This document shows, piece by piece, positions 1-9,119 of a stretch of DNA of 64,000 bases. The translations under genes were made by a program, and so were the position numbers. Source of the DNA: Streptomyces brasiliensis (GTDB taxonomy: Bacteria > Actinomycetota > Actinomycetes > Streptomycetales > Streptomycetaceae); assembly GCF_014647875.1 (NCBI RefSeq), contig NZ_BMQA01000016.1, positions 1 to 64,000 of the forward strand. The letters run 5' to 3'. Under the pieces are notes generated by a model that ran no database searches, was not told where the DNA came from, and saw only the letters and a list, made by a program, of their open reading frames with translations. Each line of letters starts with the position of its first letter. Position 1 is the stretch's first letter.

Positions 1-60
1 GGCGCAGCAACACCAGGGAAGGCCAGAATCCTCGGGCTTCAGCCCGAGGAGCAAGTCAAG
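1..60 (+). mobile_element. Right-end remnant of an IS200/IS605 (IS1341/TnpB-type) element
   Basis: Positions 30-49 form a perfect 8-bp hairpin with a TTCA loop, preceded by AGAATC and followed by AGCAAGTCAAG. This layout (GAATC, GC-rich hairpin with TTCA(G), GAGGA, GTCAA) is what I know from the right ends and omega-RNA 3' ends of actinobacterial TnpB elements. Reading frame 1 is open across it and would give a TnpB-like tail (PGKARILGLQPEEQVKS). Only the last bases lie in the window; the transposase, if present, is to the left. Identification rests on pattern recognition, not on a search. Confidence 0.6.
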
Positions 61-72
61 TCCGTCTCAGTT

Positions 73-1374
73 GTGACCTTGCCGGCCGCCGCCGCTCACG
101 CGGATGTGCCGCACGGACAGTTCTGCGACAACCACGACTTTGTATTCCACTGGTACTCGTCGCTCTATGAAGGCGACTATAACCGTCTGGGCGACGACAC
201 CATCCACGTGCGGCGCTGCGCCGACAGCAGTGGCAATTTGCTGTACAACACCGTCGACGTCAAATCGAACTACGTCCCCAAGGGCTGGATGGGGCACTTC
301 GTGGGCCAGGCCACAGGCCGGGACGACATTGTGCAGCAGTCCTCGAACCCCACCGGAGTCAAGTACGACGGCACGATGGGGATCCAGGAGTGCGCGGCGA
401 TACCCCACGGACCGCTGTGTCAGAACTTCGACGCAAAGATCTCAATCATCGTCTCCGGGCCGAACATCAGCGTCACCTACTCCCCGCCGCCGACCGACTT
501 CACCCAGCCCATAACCGTCGAACCGGACCCGTCCGACCGCCTGTACGACTCCTACTATCCGTTCCCGACGACCCCGCCACGCGACAATAGGCCGCCGCTC
601 CCGTCCGACCCGCCCCCGCCCCCGCCGGCGAACACCGACCCGAGCATTCCGCTGCCCATCCCAGCACCGCCGGCCGATCCGGCCCCGCCGACGCAGCCGA
701 CGCAGCCGACGCAGCCGACGCAGCCGACGCAGCCGACTCCGCCGACGCAACCGACTCCGCCGCCGGCCAATCCGGCGCCTCCCGCCCCCTCGCCGACTCC
801 CCCCGGTTCTGTGCCACCGGCGCCGCCCGAGCCGGGTGACCCGGGGCCCACCGTGTACCAGAAGCAGACCTGGGGCCACAACGTCAACATCCGGCGCTAC
901 GCGACCACTGACGCCCAGGTAGTCGACGTGCTCAAGCAGCCGTCGACGATCCACGTGCAGTGCCAGGTCCACGGGCAGCGTGTCATCTACGGCCAGTACG
1001 ACAACGACGGCTGGTCATACCTCCCTGCCTATGGCGGGTGGATCAGCAACATCTTCATCACCGGAAACGGGATGGTGAAGCGCGTACCGGACTACGGTAG
1101 CACCAAGGCACCACGGGTGCGGGCGGATGTGCCGCGGGCAGCGGTCCCGCAGCCGGTGACACCGGCTCCAGAGGTGCTGAAGCCGGCACAGACGGTCCGT
1201 GACACCGTCCGTCGGCTCACAGAGACCCCGGTAAACCCGGCACCCGGCCCGTCTGCGCAGCCCTCGACGGAGCCCGCTCAGAAGCCACAACCGCCGGCCC
1301 CGTCACCGCAGCCCTCGACGGAGCCCACGCAGAAGCCGCAGCTGCCGCTCCTGGGCAGCGGGCCGCTCCTCTGA
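73..1374 (+). CDS. Proline-rich exported SH3-like protein, 5' end truncated
   Basis: Function unknown. The product has a Cys-containing N-terminal domain (residues about 12-150), a long Pro/Thr linker with repeated PTQ units (about 210-235), an SH3-like domain (about 262-335, VYQKQTWGHNVNIRRY) and a second Pro-rich tail with two QPSTEP(A/T)QKPQ units. The first codons from GTG 73 read TLPAAAAHA-D, which is the end of a signal peptide and its AxA cleavage site; the positive N-terminus and hydrophobic core are missing. The frame is open upstream to base 1 through the IS605-like end. The gene was therefore probably decapitated by the insertion and is likely non-functional or not exported. The GTG is only the first in-frame start and has no good ribosome-binding site. 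Confidence 0.6.
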   Translation: MTLPAAAAHADVPHGQFCDNHDFVFHWYSSLYEGDYNRLGDDTIHVRRCADSSGNLLYNTVDVKSNYVPKGWMGHFVGQATGRDDIVQQSSNPTGVKYDGTMGIQECAAIPHGPLCQNFDAKISIIVSGPNISVTYSPPPTDFTQPITVEPDPSDRLYDSYYPFPTTPPRDNRPPLPSDPPPPPPANTDPSIPLPIPAPPADPAPPTQPTQPTQPTQPTQPTPPTQPTPPPANPAPPAPSPTPPGSVPPAPPEPGDPGPTVYQKQTWGHNVNIRRYATTDAQVVDVLKQPSTIHVQCQVHGQRVIYGQYDNDGWSYLPAYGGWISNIFITGNGMVKRVPDYGSTKAPRVRADVPRAAVPQPVTPAPEVLKPAQTVRDTVRRLTETPVNPAPGPSAQPSTEPAQKPQPPAPSPQPSTEPTQKPQLPLLGSGPLL

Positions 1375-1457
1375 CCCCGGCGTGGGACACGTCACAGAGC
1401 CAAGGCGATGAGTCGATCATCCGGCGCTGAGCGGCGACTGCCGTCAATCGCTACCGT

Positions 1458-1492
1458 CAACGCCCTCACGATCTAGGATCGTGAGGGCGTTG
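1458..1492. terminator. Bidirectional terminator hairpin
   Basis: A perfect 16-bp inverted repeat with a 3-nt loop lies between the end of the proline-rich gene and the 3' end of the convergent tRNA gene, so it can terminate both. Confidence 0.75.
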
Positions 1493-1509
1493 TCCCAGAT
1501 AGTGCCAAG

Positions 1510-1583
1510 AGCCCCCTGTCGGATTCGAACCGACGACCTTCGCTTTACAAGAGCGGTGCTCTGACCAGCTGAGCTAAGGAGGC
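1510..1583 (-). tRNA. tRNA-Thr (anticodon UGU)
   Basis: Read on the minus strand this gives a 74-nt cloverleaf: acceptor GCCTCCT/AGGGGGC, D-arm AGCTCAGCTGGTCAGAGC, anticodon loop CTTGTAA (anticodon TGT) and T-loop GGTTCGAATCC. The 3' CCA is not encoded. It reads ACA codons. The outermost anticodon-stem pair appears to be C-A, a minor irregularity. Confidence 0.93.
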
Positions 1584-1713
1584 GTGCGCAGGCGCGCCTG
1601 AGCAGTGTACCCAGGTCCTGGGCGACCCCTGTCGAAAATTCCCGCGAAGCTCACAACCCCGGAGTGCTGACAGGCGGGGAAACGCCAGGTACTGTCCTGA
1701 TCCAGTTCACTCG

Positions 1714-1729
1714 TGTGGACTACACCAAC
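1714..1729. promoter_or_regulatory. Possible DasR-like operator upstream of msiK
   Basis: TGGACTACACCA (1716-1727) matches the core TGGTCTAGACCA of the DasR dre element at 10 of 12 positions; the flanks match poorly. It lies about 60 bp before the msiK start. MsiK energises chitobiose uptake, so DasR control would make sense, but the match is moderate. Confidence 0.3.
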
Positions 1730-1787
1730 CACCTTCCTACAACGGATCGTCCGGCACGTTCCTGCCGGTAGAAGGGGGCCCATCACT

Positions 1788-2924
<1,137 letters not shown>

Positions 2925-2984
2925 CGCGACTGAAGCGACTGATCCACAGCGCGTGGAACAACCCGGGTAATTCACCCAGGCTGA

Positions 2985-3022
2985 CGAAACGGGCCCCGCA
3001 GGCTGCTGCGGGGCCCGTTTCG
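2985..3022 (+). terminator. Terminator of msiK
   Basis: A perfect 16-bp stem (CGAAACGGGCCCCGCA and its complement) with a 6-nt loop and a short T-rich tail, 60 bp after the msiK stop. Confidence 0.85.
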
Positions 3023-3160
3023 TTGTCGACAAATACCTCGGCAAGTCGGGTCATTTCGAGCGCCGTACGTCAACGCCGTACCCAATAAATCGCGCTGTCT
3101 CATCCCTCGAAACGGTGACTAAATGTCGCCAAAACATTACCGGGCGCTACCCTCACTCGC

Positions 3161-3619
3161 GTGAAGCACTCCACCACCCAACAGACGCGACGCGGCCGCC
3201 GGGGCCCTGCCCGCCGGATCGGCCGCACCCTCGCCCTCGTCCTGCCCGTCGTCCTGGTGCTCTCCGGAACCCTCGCGGTCACCCGGGTCAACTGGTCGGG
3301 GAGCCCCGCGAACTCGGTGCTCGCCGCCTCGGACGTCTCCTCGGCGGCCGTCTCCTCACGGCCGGTCACCCGCACCCCGCAGGACGTGCTGCGCGACCAG
3401 TTGATGGCGGAGCTCCAGGAGAAGAACCCGGGCGTGGTCCTCACCCACCTCCAGCAGGCGGTCAACGGCCACCCGGTGCTCGCGAAGCACTGCGCCTCCA
3501 TCGCCCGGTCCCTCGGCCGTGCCGCGGTCCGTCTGTACGGCGCCTCGCGCGCGCAGTCGTACGCCCGCCCCGTCTGCGACACCTCCTTCGCCTCGGGCGT
3601 CCTGGCCGGCCACAGCTGA
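3161..3619 (+). CDS. Small exported or membrane-anchored protein of unknown function
   Basis: A 152-aa product with a basic N-terminus (RRGRRGPARR) followed by one hydrophobic segment (about residues 22-42), so exported or anchored by a signal anchor. The C-terminal domain contains two conserved-looking cysteines (HCASIARSLG and RPVCDTSFASG), which could form a disulfide outside the cell. No catalytic motif is recognised. The start is GTG 3161 with a weak ribosome-binding site. It lies between msiK and the nucleotidyltransferase gene, 30 bp upstream of the latter, and may share its transcript. Confidence 0.75.
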   Translation: MKHSTTQQTRRGRRGPARRIGRTLALVLPVVLVLSGTLAVTRVNWSGSPANSVLAASDVSSAAVSSRPVTRTPQDVLRDQLMAELQEKNPGVVLTHLQQAVNGHPVLAKHCASIARSLGRAAVRLYGASRAQSYARPVCDTSFASGVLAGHS

Positions 3620-3649
3620 CCGTGAGGGGGCGCCACGTACAGTTCGGTC

Positions 3650-4381
3650 ATGACCGATCCGAACGCCGCGTCGCGCCCCACTCAAGCCGTGGTCCTGGCC
3701 GGCGGCCAGGGCTCGCGGCTGCGCCCGTACACCGACGACCGTCCCAAGCCGATGGTCGAGATCCCCGGTACGGGCACCCCGATCATCGGCCACCAGCTGA
3801 CGTGGCTCGCCGAGGAGGGCGTGACGGACGTGGTGGTCTCCTGCGGCCACCTCGCGGAGGTCCTGCAGAAGTGGCTGGAGACGGCCGACCTGCCGGTCCG
3901 TGTCACCACCGCGGTGGAGACGGAGCCCCTCGGCCGTGGTGGCGGCCTGAAGTACGCGGCCTCCCGCCTGCCCCGTCCGGACCGGCCCTGGTACGCCACC
4001 AACGGCGACATCTGGACACGCTTCTCGCTGCGCGACATGGCGGACTTCCACGCAGAGCGCGACGCGGTCGCCACCCTCGCTCTGGCGCGTCCGCGCCTTC
4101 CGTGGGGCGCTGTGCAGACGGACGGTTTCGGCCACGTCACCGACTTCATCGAGGCGCCGCCGTCGACCTTCGAGATCAACGCGGGTGTGTACGTCTTCTC
4201 GCCCGGGTTCGCCGACCTGCTTCCCGAGCGGGGCGACCACGAGCGGACCACGTTCCCGCACCTGGCGCGCGAGCGGCGGCTGGCCGGGTTCCCGATCCCG
4301 CAGGGGGCGTACTGGCGGGCCATCGACACTGCGAAGGACCTGACGGAGGCGGCCAAGGAGCTTGCGGCGCTGGGTCGTTAG
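3650..4381 (+). CDS. Sugar-phosphate nucleotidyltransferase
   Basis: A 243-aa GT-A fold NTP-transferase (glucose-1-phosphate/mannose-1-phosphate nucleotidyltransferase family). The N-terminal signature AVVLAGGQGSRLRPYTDDRPKPM (residues about 13-35) binds NTP; other family motifs are EPLGRGGGLKYA, the metal-binding ATNGDIWT, and DTAKDLTEA near the end. It lacks the left-handed beta-helix found in longer GlmU or mannose-1-phosphate enzymes, so it is a single-domain transferase. The sugar substrate cannot be told from sequence. It ends just before a strong bidirectional terminator that separates it from the pigment locus. Confidence 0.85.
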   Translation: MTDPNAASRPTQAVVLAGGQGSRLRPYTDDRPKPMVEIPGTGTPIIGHQLTWLAEEGVTDVVVSCGHLAEVLQKWLETADLPVRVTTAVETEPLGRGGGLKYAASRLPRPDRPWYATNGDIWTRFSLRDMADFHAERDAVATLALARPRLPWGAVQTDGFGHVTDFIEAPPSTFEINAGVYVFSPGFADLLPERGDHERTTFPHLARERRLAGFPIPQGAYWRAIDTAKDLTEAAKELAALGR

Positions 4382-4383
4382 AC

Positions 4384-4425
4384 CGACGGAGGGCCGCCCG
4401 GGCCGGCCCGGGCGGCCCTCCGTCG
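4384..4425. terminator. Bidirectional terminator between convergent genes
   Basis: A 42-bp perfect palindrome, fully complementary over 21 bp per arm, placed between the stop of the nucleotidyltransferase (4381) and the stop of the minus-strand hydroxylase (4435). Confidence 0.85.
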
Positions 4426-4434
4426 TCCGGGACT

Positions 4435-6063
4435 TCAGACGGTGTGCAGGAGCGTTCCGACCGTCTTGCGGAGTGTCGTGTCCGGGTCCGGTACGGCCTC
4501 CGGGGAGCGCCAGGCGACGAAGCCGTCGGGGCGGATCAGGATCGCGCCGTCCCGGGTCGTGCCGTGGACCTCGGTCCAGTCGGCGGCGGTGTCGTCGGGC
4601 GTGAGGTCGGCGCCGATGCGGTGCGCGTCGAGCCGTACTCCCTGCGCTTCGGCGATGCGGAGGGCCGCCTCGTGCCAGTTCGTGGTGGTCCGGGCGTCGC
4701 TGAGCAGGACGAGGGAGCGTTCGTACAGGTCGAGGGTGGACAGGCGCTCGCTGCCGCGTCGTAGCCACATGTGGGGGGCCCGGGTGCCGGGGGCGCCGGT
4801 CAGCTTCAGGCCGTCGGGGATCACGGGCTGTTCCGCGTCGGTGCCGAGGACGGCGCCCTCGGTGTAGCGGTAGCCGAGGACGACGTTGAGGATGCCGCCG
4901 CGGCGGCCGCTGCCCACGCCGGGCGCCGGGGCGAAGCCGGGGTGGCTGTGCTCGACGGAGCGGGCCGAGGCGCGGGCGCTGGTGGCGAGGGCGACGGGGC
5001 GGCGCTCGGCGTGGTAGCTGTCGAGGAGCCCGGTGCCGGCCCGGCCGTCGAGGACGGCGGCCAGTTTCCAGGCGAGGTTGTGGGCGTCCTGGATGCCGGT
5101 GTTGGAGCCGAACGCGCCGGTGGGGGACATCTCGTGGGCGGAGTCGCCGACGAGGAAGACCCGGCCCCGGGAGTACTGGTCGGCGACGCGTTCGGCCGCG
5201 ATCCAGGACGCCTTGCCGGTGACCTCCACGTCGAGGTCGGGGACGCCCACCGCGCGGCGGATGTGGCGCTGGAGGCGCTCCTCGGTGAACTCGTCCAGCG
5301 TCTCGCCGTTCTCGGGGTGCCAGGGGACGTGGAAGACCCAGTGTTCCTGGTTGTCGACCGGCAGCAGGGCGCCGTCGGCGTTCTCGTCGGTGAGGTAGCA
5401 GCAGATGAAGCGGCGGTCGCCGACGACGTCGGCGAGCAGCTTGGAGCGGAAGGTGACGCTGACGTTGGCGAAGAGTGCGCCGGGTCCGCTCTGGGTGATG
5501 CCGAGCCGGGTGCGGACCGGGCTGCGCGGGCCGTCGGCGGCGACGAGGTAGTCGGCCCGGACGGTGTAGTGCTTGTCGGCGCCGCGGTCCAGGACGAGCG
5601 CCCTCACCCCGTCGGCGTCCTGCTCGAAGGACTCGAGCTGGTGGGAGTAGCGCAGGTCCCCGCCGAGCCTGCGGGCGCCTTCGAGCAGGACGGGTTCGAG
5701 GTCGTTCTGGCTGCACAGGCACCAGCCCGTGGGGCTGAGCCGGGCGAGTCCGCCGCCCGGGTCGATGTGTTTGAAGAGCCATTCGCCGGCGTCGCCGACC
5801 AGGGTCGGGGCCTGCAGGATGCCGTGGTTGCCGGCGAGGAGTGAGGCGGCCTCCTTGATGTCCGGCTCGATGCCGGCCACCCGGAAGAGTTCCATCGTTC
5901 GGACGTTGTTGCCACGCCCGCGCGGGTGACGCGAGGTCCCGGAGTGCCGTTCGACCAGCAGGTGAGGTACGCCCAGCCGGCCGAGGAAGACGGAGGTGGA
6001 CAGGCCCACCAGAGAGCCTCCCACGATGAGGACGGGAACCCGGTGGACGGCCTTTTGATGCAT
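4435..6063 (-). CDS. whiEVIII: FAD-dependent hydroxylase of the spore pigment (WhiE-ORFVIII-like)
   Basis: A 542-aa class A flavoprotein monooxygenase of the aromatic polyketide hydroxylase type (PgaE, RdmE, TcmG relatives). It has the N-terminal FAD Rossmann motif VLIVGGSLVGLSTSVFLGRLG (about residues 10-30), the DG fingerprint LVAADGPRSPVR, and the second FAD motif RVFLVGDSAHEMSPTGAFGSNTGIQDAHNLAWKL (about 290-320); the C-terminal thioredoxin-like domain is of normal length. Start ATG 6063 is preceded by GGAGG at the right distance; longer forms starting near 6147 have no support. It is transcribed divergently from the seven-gene polyketide operon, exactly the whiE orfVIII arrangement, and probably hydroxylates the cyclised pigment precursor. 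Confidence 0.88.
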   Translation of the reverse strand: MHQKAVHRVPVLIVGGSLVGLSTSVFLGRLGVPHLLVERHSGTSRHPRGRGNNVRTMELFRVAGIEPDIKEAASLLAGNHGILQAPTLVGDAGEWLFKHIDPGGGLARLSPTGWCLCSQNDLEPVLLEGARRLGGDLRYSHQLESFEQDADGVRALVLDRGADKHYTVRADYLVAADGPRSPVRTRLGITQSGPGALFANVSVTFRSKLLADVVGDRRFICCYLTDENADGALLPVDNQEHWVFHVPWHPENGETLDEFTEERLQRHIRRAVGVPDLDVEVTGKASWIAAERVADQYSRGRVFLVGDSAHEMSPTGAFGSNTGIQDAHNLAWKLAAVLDGRAGTGLLDSYHAERRPVALATSARASARSVEHSHPGFAPAPGVGSGRRGGILNVVLGYRYTEGAVLGTDAEQPVIPDGLKLTGAPGTRAPHMWLRRGSERLSTLDLYERSLVLLSDARTTTNWHEAALRIAEAQGVRLDAHRIGADLTPDDTAADWTEVHGTTRDGAILIRPDGFVAWRSPEAVPDPDTTLRKTVGTLLHTV

Positions 6064-6264
6064 CGAAGCCTCCAGTGCAGGGGGTGCGTGTATGGGGGGC
6101 CTGTGACTTTCCTTGCCCTGTGCGGGCGGTCCCGCGGGCCCAATCACCCACGTGGTTCATACGAGTCGCGCACCGGTGGGGAGCGGCACAGGATCAAGGA
6201 ACGCTGACGTCGCGTCACTCGCGGCCGGCGTCCGCCTCTGCCCCGCGAAGGAGATGTCCGCAGG
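6064..6264. promoter_or_regulatory. Divergent promoter region of the pigment locus
   Basis: A 201-bp space between the divergent hydroxylase and the polyketide operon must hold both promoters. In S. coelicolor the whiE promoters fire late in sporulation and the orfVIII promoter depends on SigF (established knowledge). I cannot assign -35/-10 boxes with confidence here. A ribosome-binding site, GAAGGAG (6247-6253), precedes the start at 6265. Confidence 0.6.
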
Positions 6265-7338
6265 ATGACCACTACGTCTGAACGTGTTTCAGAAGCGCTG
6301 ACCCGACAGGTGTCGAAAGTCTCCCAGTCCGTGTTCGACGGCTCGAGCCTCCGGGTCGTGCTGCTGGTCGACGTGTACGAGGGAGCCCAGCAGCAGTTCC
6401 TGGAGGCGTACGAGCAACTGGGCAGCCAGGTTGCATCGGTTCCGGGTCATGTCAGCGATCAACTCTGCCAGTCCATCGAGAATCCATCCCAATGGCTCAT
6501 CACGAGCGAGTGGGAGAGCGCGCCGCCGTTCCTCGCCTGGGTGAACAGCGAGGAGCACGTGCGGATGGTGCAGCCGCTGCACAGCTGCGTCCGGGACACC
6601 CGGTCGCTGCGCTTCCACATCGTCCGGGAGACCGGCAGCGGGGTCGCCGACTCGTCGAAGCGCCGGCTGCAGACGTCGCCGCGGATCGGTGACGGTGTCA
6701 TCCGGCACGCGCTGACGTTCACGGTCAAGCCGGGCAGTGAGCAGCAGGTCGCGAAGATCCTCGAGGACTACTCGTCGCCCCAGGCGCAGGTCGACGACAC
6801 CACCCGGCTGTGCCGGACGTCGCTGTTCATGCACGGCAACCGGGTCGTACGGGCCATCGAGGTGCGCGGCGACCTGCTCGCGGCGCTGCGCCACGTGGCC
6901 CGGCAGCCGGAGATCCGCGCGGTCGAGGAGGCCGTCAACCCGTATCTGGAGGAGGACCGGGACCTCAACGACCCGGAGTCGGCGCGGGTGTTCTTCACCC
7001 GGGCGGCACTGCCGGCCGTGCACCACATGACGGTGCACGAGCTGCCGGAGGGCGAGCGGTACGCGCAGTACTACCCGGCCAAGCCGGGGCAGGGGATGCG
7101 GCTGGCCGAGCTGCTCGCCCAGCACGACGAGGCGGCGTTGGAGGACCCGGCCGGTCCGGTCCTGCGCAGCACGGTCTTCCAGCGGGACGACGTGGTCGTA
7201 CGGCTGGTGGACATGCGCGAGGGGCACGCCGCGGAGGTTCTGCCGCAGTCCGGCTCGGCGGCGGAGCTGAAGTCGCTCCTGTACGGGGGCGCCGTGCGCA
7301 TGGAGCTCATCACCGACCGTCGATCGCCCGACGCCTGA
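6265..7338 (+). CDS. whiEI: SchA/CurD-like polyketide pigment protein (WhiE-ORFI-like)
   Basis: A 357-aa protein of the SchA/CurD family found only in spore pigment-type polyketide loci. Residues about 28-115 look like an ABM (antibiotic biosynthesis monooxygenase, dimeric alpha-beta barrel) domain: VVLLVDVYEGAQQQFLEAYEQLG, followed by WLITSEWES. A second similar ferredoxin-like segment (about 145-225) starts at RHALTFTVKPGSEQQVAKIL. The biochemical role is unproven; the ABM fold suggests cofactor-free oxidation or cyclisation of the polyketide. It is the first gene of the operon, 57 bp before the cupin gene. Confidence 0.85.
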   Translation: MTTTSERVSEALTRQVSKVSQSVFDGSSLRVVLLVDVYEGAQQQFLEAYEQLGSQVASVPGHVSDQLCQSIENPSQWLITSEWESAPPFLAWVNSEEHVRMVQPLHSCVRDTRSLRFHIVRETGSGVADSSKRRLQTSPRIGDGVIRHALTFTVKPGSEQQVAKILEDYSSPQAQVDDTTRLCRTSLFMHGNRVVRAIEVRGDLLAALRHVARQPEIRAVEEAVNPYLEEDRDLNDPESARVFFTRAALPAVHHMTVHELPEGERYAQYYPAKPGQGMRLAELLAQHDEAALEDPAGPVLRSTVFQRDDVVVRLVDMREGHAAEVLPQSGSAAELKSLLYGGAVRMELITDRRSPDA

Positions 7339-7395
7339 GCGGGCTTCGGCGGCTCTGTCCATCGCCTGGACGCAGCACACCAACGGAGGAACGTC

Positions 7396-7851
7396 GTGAT
7401 CAAACCCCGTCCGAGAATCGTCGACCTGAGCGAGGTCGAGCCCAACGTCAGGCGCGGCGGCGATCTGCGCGCCATGCTCACCCCGGCCACGGTGGGCTCC
7501 ACCAGCGGTTTCATGGGCGTGGCCATCGTGCAGCCCGGTGACCGCATCGGTGAGCACTACCACCCGTACTCCGAGGAGTTCGTGTACGTCGTCTGCGGCC
7601 GGCTCGAGGTTGACCTGGACGGCGAGGCGCATCCGCTGCGGCCGGAGCAGGGTCTGATGATCCCGTCTTACGTCCGCCACCGTTTCCGCAACGTGGGTGA
7701 CGAGGAGGCGCGGATCGTCTTCCACCTGGGTCCGCTGGCCCCGCGGCCGCAGCTGGGGCACGTGGACACGGAGGAGACGGAGGTCATCGGCGCCGCCGCC
7801 GTCGTCACGGAGCCGGCCGAGGCCGCCGAGCGAAGCCGGGTCTCTTCATGA
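7396..7851 (+). CDS. whiEII: Cupin protein of the spore pigment operon (WhiE-ORFII-like)
   Basis: A 151-aa single-domain cupin. Cupin motif 1 is GEHYHPYSEEFVYVVCG (two His and one Glu as metal ligands) and motif 2 is PSYVRHRFRNVG. WhiE-ORFII homologues are required for normal pigment, probably in oxidation or ring-closure steps, but the reaction is not established. Start GTG 7396 follows GGAGGA. The stop overlaps the KS-alpha start (ATGA at 7848-7851), indicating translational coupling. Confidence 0.87.
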   Translation: MIKPRPRIVDLSEVEPNVRRGGDLRAMLTPATVGSTSGFMGVAIVQPGDRIGEHYHPYSEEFVYVVCGRLEVDLDGEAHPLRPEQGLMIPSYVRHRFRNVGDEEARIVFHLGPLAPRPQLGHVDTEETEVIGAAAVVTEPAEAAERSRVSS

Positions 7852-9107
7852 CCCGGCGGGTGGCGGTCACCGGCATAGGCATCGTCGCGCCGGGCGGCAT
7901 CGGCGCGCGGGCGTTCTGGGACCTGCTCTCGAGCGGTCGTACGGCGACGAGAGGCATCACGCTCTTCGATCCGGTCGGGCTCAGGTCGCGGATCGCGGCG
8001 GAGTGCGACTTCGATCCGGCGGCGTACGGGCTGGACGCGGAGCAGGTCGAACGGGCGGACCGGTACATCCAGTTCGCCCTGGTCGCCGGGGACGAGGCGG
8101 TCCGGGACTCGGGGCTGGACCTGGCCGCCGAGAATTCCTGGCGGGTCGGGGTGTCGCTGGGCAGCGCGGTGGGCGGCACCACCCGGCTCGAGCACGACTA
8201 CGTCCTGGTCAGCCATGGAGGTCAGCGCTGGGACGTGGACCACGAGCGGGCGGACACCCAGCTGCATCGGGCGTTCTCGCCGAGCACGCTCGCCTCCGCG
8301 ATGGCGGAACGTTTCGGCGCGCAGGGCCCGGTGCAGACCGTCTCCACCGGCTGCACCTCCGGGCTCGACGCGGTCGGCTACGCCTTCCACACCGTCGAGG
8401 AGGGCCGGGCCGACATCTGCATAGCCGGGGCCTCGGACTCGCCGATCTCCCCGATCACCATGGCGTGCTTCGACGCGATCAAGGCCACGTCCCCCAACAA
8501 CGACGATCCCGCGCACGCCTCCCGGCCCTTCGACAACAACCGTGACGGGTTCGTCATGGGCGAGGGTGGCGCGGTGCTCGTCCTGGAGGAGCTCGAGCAC
8601 GCGCGAGCCCGAGGCGCTCACGTCTACTGCGAACTCAGCGGCTACGCCACCTACGGCAACGCCTACCACATGACCGGCCTGACCAGTGAGGGCCTTGAGA
8701 TGGCCCGGGCGATCGAGGTCGCGCTGGACCACTCCCGGCTCGACCCGACGGCCATCGACTACGTCAACGCCCACGGTTCCGGCACACGGCAGAACGACCG
8801 ACACGAGACGGCCGCCGTGAAGCGGGCCCTCGGACAGCACGCCTACGACACGCCCATGAGCTCCATCAAGTCCATGGTGGGGCACTCGCTCGGCGCGATC
8901 GGCGCGATCGAGGTCGTGGCCTGCGTGCTGGCTCTGGCCGAGCAGGCCGTACCGCCGACCGCCAACTACGAGATCCCCGACCCCGAGTGCGACCTGGACT
9001 ACGTCCCGCGCGTCGCCCGCGAGCGCAGGCTGAACAGCGTGCTCTCCGTGGGCAGCGGGTTCGGCGGGTTCCAGTCCGCGGTGATCCTGACCCGTTCCAG
9101 GGAGTAG
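7848..9107 (+). CDS. whiEIII: Ketosynthase alpha of the type II minimal PKS (WhiE-ORFIII-like)
   Basis: A 419-aa KS-alpha that condenses malonyl units on the ACP as a heterodimer with KS-beta. The catalytic triad is intact: Cys169 in STGCTSGLDAVG, His309 in VNAHGSGT and His346 in SMVGHSLGA. Length and numbering match the actinorhodin enzyme. The N-terminus (RRVAVTGIGIVAPGG) and C-terminus (SVGSGFGGFQSAV) are typical. It is coupled by a 4-nt overlap to the cupin gene and followed by the KS-beta gene after 12 bp. Confidence 0.95.
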   Translation: MTRRVAVTGIGIVAPGGIGARAFWDLLSSGRTATRGITLFDPVGLRSRIAAECDFDPAAYGLDAEQVERADRYIQFALVAGDEAVRDSGLDLAAENSWRVGVSLGSAVGGTTRLEHDYVLVSHGGQRWDVDHERADTQLHRAFSPSTLASAMAERFGAQGPVQTVSTGCTSGLDAVGYAFHTVEEGRADICIAGASDSPISPITMACFDAIKATSPNNDDPAHASRPFDNNRDGFVMGEGGAVLVLEELEHARARGAHVYCELSGYATYGNAYHMTGLTSEGLEMARAIEVALDHSRLDPTAIDYVNAHGSGTRQNDRHETAAVKRALGQHAYDTPMSSIKSMVGHSLGAIGAIEVVACVLALAEQAVPPTANYEIPDPECDLDYVPRVARERRLNSVLSVGSGFGGFQSAVILTRSRE

Positions 9108-9119
9108 GGAGAGGACACG

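Noticed and set aside
700..770. Direct repeats that could suggest a CRISPR array
   Set aside because: They are in-frame codons for Pro-Thr-Gln repeats in a surface-protein linker, with units of 9 bp and no spacers.
3115..4764. Open frame of 549 codons over the exported protein and nucleotidyltransferase genes
   Set aside because: It runs in a different frame of the same strand, is Arg/Pro/Gly-rich and contains no recognisable motifs; the two real genes explain the region.
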